Below the pieces are notes generated by a model. That model was not told where the DNA came from. It saw nothing but the letters and a program-made list of their open reading frames with translations, and did not search any database. The translations under genes and the position numbers were made by a program. From Gnetum montanum (lineage: Eukaryota; Streptophyta; Gnetopsida; Gnetales; Gnetaceae), in NCBI GenBank assembly GCA_015680685.1, contig MNCI01024381.1:67070-131069 (forward strand): a DNA stretch of 64,000 bases. Reading direction: 5' to 3'. Shown here one piece after another: positions 56,180 through 64,000 of this stretch (the stretch's first letter is position 1; every line of letters starts with the position of its first letter).

Positions 56180-57155
56180 AGCTTCTTTAATTTTCAAAGA
56201 TTGACATGGAGTGTTGGGCATGTCGGTGTAATCGTATATTCAGCGTCTCCTTCACTAATTATGTTAAATGGTAATTCTGACCATGAGACATCTAGGGGAA
56301 TTATTCCTATGTCAGCATGCTCTAATGTTTCCACATTTTGTAATGTTTCCATATCTTCTGGGGGATCATGGTTTGGAGATTGGTTATCATTATGGGTTTT
56401 ATCTGGTTTATTGTCTTGTTTAGGTTCATCTATGATGTCATTTTGCTTAAATTTAGGGATAGTGTCATCACGTTTAGATTCATCAAATTCAACATTTGAG
56501 CCTTGGTTTATGTCTATGTGCGATGAAATGTTAGACGTAGCTACGTCACCATGTATAATTATTTCACCGCCCTCGTAAGGTAGATGAATCTCTTGGTGGA
56601 TGGGTCAGGATACCGCTTTTAATTGGGCTAACCATGGTCATCCCAATATCAAGTTAAATCTAGGCATCTCATCTACGACTACAAATTCAGCTAATGTGGG
56701 GAACCAGTCCCCTACTATGAAATCCAAAGTTAGTATTCCCTTGACAACTATGCATGATCCACTGAACGATTTCAGGAATGTTGTGGAAGTTGGTTTGATT
56801 TTTTCACTCATCCCTAACTATTTGATGATGAGATATGGTACTACGTTCATGGCTACTCCGTCATCTATGTGCATCCTATGTATTTTAAATTTATTTACTT
56901 GTATAGCTATGAACATGGGTGTAGTCGTGACTCCTCCTATTTTTTCATCTATTTTTATATTATCTGTGTTGAAACCTCGTGATGTAGCTCTTGATCCTTG
57001 TTATGGAGACATTACTGCATGAATGGAAGGTTCACTTACAGGCAATTCTTCGCTGACTAGGATTGATGTTAACCTACGTACTAAGGCTTCATGATGAACT
57101 TGAGAAGTCATCATTAAATCATATAAGCTTAAAGATGTGTTTTTTTGTTTAAGCG
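56180..57155 (-). pseudogene. Element 2 protease region
   Basis: Starts with the TLKQKNTSLSLYDLMMTS segment (about 57150). Protease loop RMHIDDGVAMNVVPY (about 56840-56890), EFVVVDEMPRFNLILG (about 56640-56690), then an acidic C-terminal extension rich in Asp, Asn and Pro (56578-56200). Mostly open, with single stops. The two plus-strand ORFs here (56174-56578 and 56600-57022) are its shadows. Confidence 0.85.
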
Positions 57156-60100
57156 TCTATGTGACCTGGGCTAGGGCACTGGCCAAGTCTTTACTGTTTG
57201 GTATGCTCTTGTTGGTTGAGACTTGGTCCATTGGACCCAACAGTTCTATCTCTTGTGGAATGGTTTTCGTGTGGTATAATGTGATGGTTGGGTTTAATGT
57301 ATCTGGCATTCCTGATTTTTTGTTTTCATGGCTCATGCTCAGCTCATCAATTGTTGGAGCCATAGGTGCAATGTTTAAGGAAGTGGGTTTCAATGGCCCC
57401 AATTCAAGACTTCGAAGTTATTTTTCCAACTGTTCCCTAGTAAGTCTGTCGATGAGGCATTCTTGCGAAGGTTGTGGGAAAACCGTTGGAGCTTGAACAT
57501 TGGGTTGTTTTGGGACTCGGATTACAAATGGAGCAGGTCGGGGTTGCGGTTGAACAGTTGGAAGTGGTTGTGTGTCAGGGTGTTTAGCCATCCTGATGAT
57601 GAACGGGGTCAGTTTGGTTTGCGGGTGAGGAGTAGGAGGTTGAAGATCAAGGTGTTTGGACACTCTGATTATGAAGGGATTTGGTAAGTTTTGTGGTTGT
57701 AACTTCATGGTTGCAACCATGGGTGGCACCCCGACCACAAAGGAAGTGGGCCGGGTAGGCGGTTGCACATTTGTAGTTGCATTGGCAAGCGGTACACGAA
57801 TGACAAATGGTTTTTGAGGTGTAGGTGGATTGTATGTGGGGTACAAAGATTTTGGGGATGATGTTGACACTGTAGGAGGGACATGAATCGTGAAAGGTTT
57901 TTTGGGCATTTCTTGCTCATTTATGACATGGATTATGTTAATAACATAAGGAGCTTCCTTAGTATTAAGGGGATCTTTGTACATGCCCATAGATTGATTC
58001 TGCAATTTAACAAGGTTGGCATCATCAACTGTTATTTCATCCTTATCAATCATACGTTGTATGTCTTGTTTGAAGGTGAAATAATAATTAGCCATGGCCA
58101 TTTCATTGATGGTACTTGCAAAATTGATCTAGTCTAAAGCCTCTTGGAATAGGAGGCTCATTTGGTGTTTCCAAGCTTGGGTTTTTGACCAATTCACAGA
58201 ATCGTTCATGTCTTTGGGCTATCATTGGAGACAACTGCTTATGTTTAATGGTCCAAACCTTCAAAAGTTGATCTAACAACTAGGAAGGCTTCATGGGGAG
58301 TGGTGTGTATTGAGCAGGGTCTTTCCTCTCAAACGTACGTGCATGACCCATGTTAGTAGCTTGTGTGGTAGATGATTCAGGTGTGCATGCAAGAGCAGTT
58401 CTCTCATAATTAACGGGAGCAGTAGGTGGTCTACCTTGCTATCCCATGTTGGTAGGTTGAGTCTCTACTATTGCTGCTATTGTTGCTTTAGCCTTTTCTT
58501 TATCCTTTTTAGTGTGTTGATTTTTAAAGGCTGAGTAAGCATGGTCATGGCTATTTTGGCTTGCCTCTTCTATGTTTTTAATCGGTACAAAATCTTGGCT
58601 TAGCATGCATGCATTTAGATAATATAGTTTTGATTTAACAAAATCATTCATGGCTCCCTTAAGAATCATAAGAAGGTATGTTTCTGGAATTGGCTCATGA
58701 AGTTCGTTGAGTGTGGCACTCCATCTTTGGATAAATTTTTGTACAGGTTCAAGCGATGTTTGTTTTACCTATATCAAACTATCCAAGGTTGCTTCAAGTT
58801 TTAGGTTGTATTTAAACCTGGTAACAAACTGGTGTAAGAGATCCTCCAGAGAGGATATGGAGTTACGAGGCGAGGCTCAGTACCAATCTAATGCTCTGCT
58901 GGTGAGGGACATGGTGAACACACGCAAGATTGCATGGGGCTGTGCCTGAAGCAATAGGCATTCTAGTCTAAATGTGACTAGATGGAAATTGGGGTCTCCT
59001 TCCCCATTGTATTTGGTTAGTTGAGGCAAAGAAACTCCTTTGGGTAAGGTTAATGGTGGGACTGAATAGCTAATAAGATCTTCTTGGTAAAAGTATAATA
59101 CTTTAAGCTCTTCATTATTAGTGGTTTTGAGGCATTTTACCTCATCAGTGAGCTCTTGCATCATCTTTTTGTCTTCAACCCATTGTTGGGCACTTGGTGG
59201 AGCAGTAGGTTGGCTAGTTTAAGTGCCATACAAATTAGACCGCTGTACAGTGGGCGGGAAAGAAGAAATTTGAGTGGTTGGAGGTTGCACTGGTGGAATA
59301 TTTACAATGGATGCTACTAAGGGCAGCATACCATAAGGTGTAGGTTGTTGTTGTTGTTGTTGTTGTTGAGTGGTAGGGGTGGGCCATTGGCCAATTGTGG
59401 GTTGTGAAGGGAGACTTTGTACCTGGTGTTGTATTGGAGGAGCCAAGGGCATGGTATGAACATGCACTCGTGGGATGAAGTGTGTAGATGTGGAAGCAGG
59501 TATCACAAATGGCCTCCCAATTACTTGGGGTGGGAAAGTTGCTCCTAAATTAGTTTGAGAGGGGGGTTGTTGGGGTTGTACTTGTAAGAGAGGGGGTAAT
59601 GTGGTGACCGGAGGAATAGTGGGGATGGGTACATTGATTTGAATATCGGTCATAGGAAGAGTGGGAATAAGAGTGGGCATTTCCTATTCGGGCACATGTG
59701 CTTGAGTGGTTTTAACTACATGAAGAGACATGGTCTCTCCCATGAACAGGTGAAATAATAGGTTCGCATAAGTATGCGGATTGAGAGTATGATACGAATC
59801 CCCATGTTCGGATTGAGCCACGAAATTGTCTTCCTCATCTCCATTTTGAGATTCTACAACAAGTTGGCATGAGGTTTGGTTCCTTGCCATCTGGAGTTGT
59901 GATAGGAGTTCATGGTGGGATTCAGTGAGTGGAATGACATCATAGGTGGTGGGAATGAAGTCACGACCTCCTTTCTAAATTAGCTCATAGTGTCTCTTTG
60001 CTTCCAGCTCAGCTTGGTCAATGGCCAGGTTAGCTTGGATTTTAACATAAATAAAGCTATATTGTTCAAGTGTTAAGATGGTGAACATGAGATCTTTACC

Positions 60101-60247
60101 TTGCAATCTCAGCGATCAACAAGGTGGCCCCTGAAAGTTCATCTCACCAAGGATGACCATGGACTCAGTGGCAGTGACGGGACCCGAGATTATGGTACTG
60201 AAGTCAGTAACGGGCATGGTGGTGGTGTTGGTGTGCACTGGGTCCAT
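57156..60247 (-). pseudogene. Element 2 gag (largely readable)
   Basis: Start ATG at 60247 (MDPVHTNTTTMPVTDFSTII). N-terminal EQYSFIYVKIQANLAIDQ; Pro/Gln/Thr-rich linker (59680-59219) with an eight-Gln run; capsid core LPKGVSLPQLTKYNGEGDPN (59164-58877) and WSATLNELHEPIPETYLL...FVKSKLYYLNACML (about 58725-58600); zinc-finger region FCKYHQ-stop-NGHG, damaged (about 58095-58130). C-terminal 227-codon open piece (58101-57418) with six spaced copies of P-F-(V/I)-I-R-V/M-(P/S/A). Its last part leads into PR in the same frame. Confidence 0.88.
59345..59368 (-). repeat. Gln (CAA) run in element 2 gag
   Basis: Eight TTG copies on the plus strand, CAA on the coding strand. Confidence 0.9.
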
Positions 60248-61056
60248 TGTCAAAGTGTCTAGATGTAACAGCATAAGCGAAAGAAAATAAATGGCTAAGT
60301 GTGAGAGAGAGAAAATATGGCTAACTTTGAGAGAGAGAAAATATGGCTAAGTGTTGAAGAGAGAAAATATGGCTAAGTGTTGAAGAGAGGAAATATGGCT
60401 AAGTGTTGAACAACGTACAAAGGAGTTTCAGCGTATAAAAATGTACTGTAGCGTATGAACACCAGCAGAAGCATATAAGATGTTTCAAGAGGTATAGTGT
60501 ATAATTAATGTGCACAACGTATAAGGTAGGGTGAGGAAAAGCGTATGGTGCTAATGTTAAGAAAAACAGGGTGTGTACGCCAAATGAGTGGTGTAATACA
60601 GCGTGTGGCATATAAACAAAAATGTTGAAATGTAAATTAATGATGGTGTAGCGTATGACCTATAGAATAGCATCTGGATGCTAGATGGGCCATCTGGGTG
60701 AGAAAACTAAGTGCTAGATGCAGCGTGTGTGAAGAAAACTCAGATCTGGATGTTGTGAATAGCATCAAAAAAGAGAGAAGAATGAGGGACACTGTAAGCA
60801 ATGTCTAAAACTTTTAGAGAGTGCAGGACGCTAAGGGCAGCATCTAGATTTGAGAGAGGAAGGTGCAGGACGTTGTGATTCAAGTAGGAACATGCCTGGA
60901 AAACTCTGAAACAGCGTCTAAACTGGAAAATAGGATTTATCAGCAGGAAATAGCACCTAAACGCTGGGAACATGGCAATGTAGAAACGCTAACAATCACA
61001 GTAGTGTGTGAACGCTGGATCTGGGATGCTAAGAGGTGGATCTAACAGAGAAACGG
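60248..61056. repeat. Element 2 leader with tandem repeats
   Basis: 60286-60411 holds four units of about 28 bp containing AAATATGGCTAAGTGTTGAAG. The remainder has dispersed AGCGTATGA/GCGTATAA and AGCGTCTA words (60400-61020). No ORF is supported. Position suggests RNA packaging or primer-complex signals (inference). Confidence 0.75.
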
Positions 61057-61073
61057 CCCTCCTTCTAGCACCA
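61057..61073 (-). other. Primer-binding site of element 2 (tRNA-Asn)
   Basis: Plus-strand CCCTCCTTCTAGCACCA: tRNA-Asn 3' end with one change from element 1. It is followed by 6 nt and the LTR. Confidence 0.85.
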
Positions 61074-61079
61074 TTTTAC

Positions 61080-62894
61080 TATACCATCTGAAATCATCGG
61101 TGAGAGGCTGGAATGAACGGATGCAAGAGATCCATGGACGAAATAGTAACACCCTACCTTCACCCAAGGGCAAGCTAGAAATTAACGGAGGTAGAGTGCC
61201 TTGAATGGTCTGCATGTGGATCAAACAAGGACTTCCCTAAACATACGCAATTGTGGTGCATTGGGTTATACGTAAACAAATGCAAAACTGAATGTAAACA
61301 AATGAAAATGAATGTAAACTATTTAAATAATGAAAACAAGAAAATGTGTGAATAGGAAAAATAATGTAAACTTCAAGAATCTAGGCAATAATGCAAACTG
61401 TTTGTATTGATAAAAAATTTGAATGTGCATTGATTAGAACAGAGTTGCAGTTTGGTCGCAAGGCAGATGTTTAGCACCAATGGATGAGAGCAGATACTGG
61501 GAGGATGTAGGTTTTTGGATTACAGGTGTACAATGTTCAAGTCTGTATGAAATCCAGTGTATGAGATTGATGCCTAGATTTCCTAAGTGTGTCAGATTCC
61601 AATGTTTTGAACCTTGATCTAGTGGAAAAATAGGAGATCTATAGGATTTTGGGCATGAGATTTGGATCTGGGACAAGATCAGTGGCTGTAGGGTGAGAAA
61701 AATTCAGATTGGGTGATAGGTGTGTGCATTGACTGGATGCACAAAATGTTATAATGTACAGCATCTAGCATGACCAAGTCTTACGTTGGCATGTGCAATC
61801 CACATCGTAAGAGCTTGGCATGCTCAAAGAATATTAAAAGCAAATTGAAAAAAATAATGCTCTGTTACAACAAAGAAATTTGTCTCTAGCCTTCTGAAAC
61901 TGTGGTCTGGCATGTCCTAGCGTCTTGCTGTCAACGTATAGCATTTGGTGTGTGATCATCCAGTGTATGAAATAAAAATGATAAATTTGGAGCCCACTTT
62001 TGATCTCTGAAGCCTGTTCCAAGAGTGGATCTGGATGCCTAAGCTCCATAGGGTGCTACTTGTCAAATTTGAGCTCGTTCAGAGGCTGTTTTAGCTATGT
62101 TTTGGTTGGTCACGCTATGCAGCATGACCAAAGTGTGATCCCAGTGTCACCAAGTATTCATGCTCTGTTTTGAGCCAATTCTCTGGGGTGGTCTAGGTGT
62201 TGATTTTAACTCCATTTTTTTTCTGTTTCAGGCTTGTTTAGTTTGGTCATGCTATGCTTATGCTGTGTAGCATGACCAAAGTGTGGCCCCTACGTGACCA
62301 AGCTTGAATGGCATGTTTGAAGCCCAAATCATAAATATTTGAAGTCTGTAGACATGTACAAGTGCTGCCAATCCTTAGGGGTTGCCCAAATGTTAAAGAT
62401 GCTACTTGAAACTACTTGTTTTTCCCTTTTTTTATTTGGTCATGCTGTGCATGCACTGTGTAGCATATGAAAATGTAGCTCCAGCATCATCAAGTCAAAA
62501 TACCTCATTTGAGGCCAAAATTTTCATTTTCTGGAGGCTGGGAGCTATTAGGCACCTTGGTGAAGGTCATGGGAGGTCCTTGTGCTTGATTTCAGCCTAT
62601 TTTGACTCAGTTTTGGGGCTCCAAGAATTGGTTACGTTGATCCTTACACTAGGCAGCATAAGCTACAATGTGACCAAAGTTTACTTAGCCAAAACCAAGA
62701 ATTTTGATTCTAGATGCCGAGAGTTGGTGCAATTGCCTGTGGGCCCCTAGGGGACCTTGCCTATTGAATCGTGAACCATCGAGGGCTGTTTTGGAGGCCT
62801 CCATGTTTGGTCATGCTGTACTCATGTTGGGCAGCAACATGACTTAGCTTGATTCTTGTCTAAAAGTGCTATGCCAAAATTGTGTGGTGTTTCA
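61080..62894 (-). repeat. Element 2, 5' LTR (right copy)
   Basis: TATACCATCTG... (TG to TA change) to GTGTGGTGTTTCA; pairs with 42430-44263. Same GTCACGCTATGCAGCATGACC-type words (62105-62290, 62450). Confidence 0.85.
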
Positions 62895-63565
62895 CCGTCT
62901 GGTAGTGCAAGGATTCCCTCAACCACCATGGGTTCAAGGCCCCCTTTCATTATTAAAGAATCACCTTAAGCATCCAAGATTCCCTTCATAGTTAGGATTC
63001 CCCCACAAGTTGCATCAACAAAAACTATTCAATCACCCTTCATCATTAGAGTGCCATGACATGCTAGCCCCTCACCTATCTAAAGTCTAGTATTAGCCAA
63101 TGCATCAGTCCTATCCTTTCCAAGGACAACCTCACTAGCAACATTAGCAAGCCCAGAGGTGGTAACACAGGAGACCCAATGAGCATCTTATAGATGAAAT
63201 GATTAGGCAACATCAAGAGCAAAGAGCATTGGGTTTGTCAGAATTAATTCCTATATCTGTGGTTCCTATGGCCAAAATAGATGAAGAGGCCATAACGAGA
63301 AAATCACAAGGGAGTATTAAAGCTCCTAAGCAAGCCAAGTAAATAAAGCCTAAGTCACCTCCATGAGAAATTTGTCTCTTAGGATACATGAAAGAAGTCA
63401 AGGCCAAGAAAAACATGGCTAATGGCAAGGACTTCGTGAGCAAATTAGCCCAAGTCAAACAAGCACTTAAATAGAAAAAGATAACATTGAGCTTGTACAA
63501 CCTGATCATGACCTCATCTTCTTACCACAAAGCACTAGTGCAAATGTTGACCTCCATCCTTGTTA
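62895..63565 (+). pseudogene. Element 6 gag C-terminus and pre-protease segment
   Basis: The frame continues the gag cut at 42429: spaced copies of PFIIKESP, IPFIVRIPP and SPFIIRVP (62960-63055), then a linker, then DFVSKLAQVKQALK-stop-KKITLSLYNLIMTS (63425-63520), the segment that precedes protease in the other elements. The protease itself is not found. Confidence 0.75.
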
Positions 63566-64000
63566 TACGAGTTCTTATACTGCAACGGGAAGGAATTTAT
63601 GCCTTCGCCTAACACCAATGTACCCTTAATAGACCAACAACAATGGATTTTAGATCAAATGCTCATGACCAGGGCATCGACTGAACAACAAGAAGAGTTT
63701 TTCTGTGATGAAGTGCTTCATGATGGGTAGGACGATCTGGATTCTCATTTTGAGGGAGGCAGTCACGCTAATTTGGTTGTGGCCCCTCCCTCCACAATGT
63801 CCCATGTAAATCCATTGTTCATGGCCACCACGCCCTTGACATTATCTGACACTAACCGTGCCCTGCACTTGCCACAACCACACCTTCTCTCTCTGACCAC
63901 CCTCCAGGCTGGTGTCCCTTCACAAGTCATTCCTCCGAAGTTGTAGGTAGCTGACCCATCTCGTCATATGCCTATACCTACATCACCGTATGTACATGCA
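63566..64000 (+). pseudogene. Second gag N-terminus, joined without an LTR
   Basis: The frame from 63566 reads YEFLYCNGKEFMPSPN, then QQQWILDQMLM, resembling HWNGREFIPTP...MYQWILDQLM in the N-terminal gag of element 3. A Pro/Leu/His-rich linker continues to the window edge, with two stops. It follows directly on the pre-protease segment of element 6, so a recombination or deletion junction lies near 63560. Confidence 0.6.

Larger units (their letters stand above)
42430..62894 (-). mobile_element. Element 2: giant Tat/Ogre-like gypsy element
   Basis: LTRs 42430-44263 and 61080-62894; PPT at 44264; tRNA-Asn PBS at 61057-61073; minus-strand sense. Total about 20.5 kb, of which about 3.3 kb (45275-48620) seems to be a later insertion. 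Order as in element 3, including an antisense gene remnant between PR and RT and three hairpin-repeat blocks. Flanks CCCTT (left) and CCGTC (right) agree at 3 of 5 positions and are probably a diverged target-site duplication; removing the element with one copy leaves element 6's gag frame continuous. Confidence 0.85.
38091..64000 (+). mobile_element. Element 6: plus-strand gypsy element, split by element 2, running off the right edge
   Basis: 5' LTR, tRNA-Asn PBS, gag at 40169-42429 and continuing at 62895-63565. After that a second gag N-terminus starts without an LTR between (63566-64000), so the copy is rearranged. PR, pol and 3' LTR are not in the window. Confidence 0.7.

Noticed and set aside
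56174-57022. Two plus-strand ORFs of 134 and 140 codons
   Set aside because: Antisense shadows of element 2's protease and its C-terminal extension.

Overview
The window is plant nuclear DNA made almost entirely of nested, decayed LTR retrotransposons. No intact host gene, rRNA, tRNA gene or CRISPR array was seen. The evidence is Ty3/gypsy gag, protease, reverse transcriptase, RNase H and integrase remnants, long LTRs (1.6-1.8 kb), and primer-binding sites matching the 3' end of a plant-type tRNA-Asn. Many in-frame stops sit where Trp, Gln or Arg codons are expected. A large, repeat-rich land-plant genome is likely. The species cannot be named; a gymnosperm is a guess only.

Layout, oldest to youngest. 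Element 5 (minus; about 32043-38090) is a gypsy gag-PR-RT fragment of a different lineage. It is cut on the left by element 4 (minus; 5' LTR 30363-32042, gag on both sides of element 3, remainder beyond the left edge). On the right it is bounded by element 6 (plus; 5' LTR 38091-39682, gag 40169-42429, resuming at 62895). Element 3 (minus; 1641-28753, flanked by ATGTGT) sits inside element 4's gag. Element 2 (minus; 42430-62894) sits inside element 6's gag. A 485-bp LTR piece of opposite orientation (1-485) is also in element 4. Element 1 (minus; about 10101-18931) sits inside element 3, in an intron of its antisense gene.

Elements 2 and 3 are giant copies of one architecture, about 18-20 kb without nested insertions. 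In element sense the order is 5' LTR, tRNA-Asn PBS, leader with tandem repeats, gag with a C-terminal PFVIRVP-type repeat region, protease, hairpin-repeat block, a multi-exon gene in ANTISENSE, hairpin-repeat block, RT, RNase H, a second RNase H, integrase, hairpin-repeat block, 3' tail, PPT, 3' LTR. The second RNase H and the large spacer between PR and RT resemble the Tat/Ogre lineage, whose Ogre members carry an intron at that point. The antisense gene of element 3 has a TATA box, consensus splice sites, a recognisable but catalytically degenerate FCP1/NIF-type (HAD superfamily) phosphatase domain, an acidic tract and a coiled-coil region. Element 2 keeps only the first and last exons. Element 1 keeps LTRs, PBS, PPT, gag and PR but lacks the antisense gene, RT, RNase H and integrase, so it looks like a non-autonomous derivative.

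The most unusual signals are the antisense phosphatase-like gene, short tandem repeats whose two hairpin arms change together from block to block, and a short GCGT/AGCGT-cored motif amplified in a different version in each element family. All coordinates were read by eye, and splice sites are predictions.
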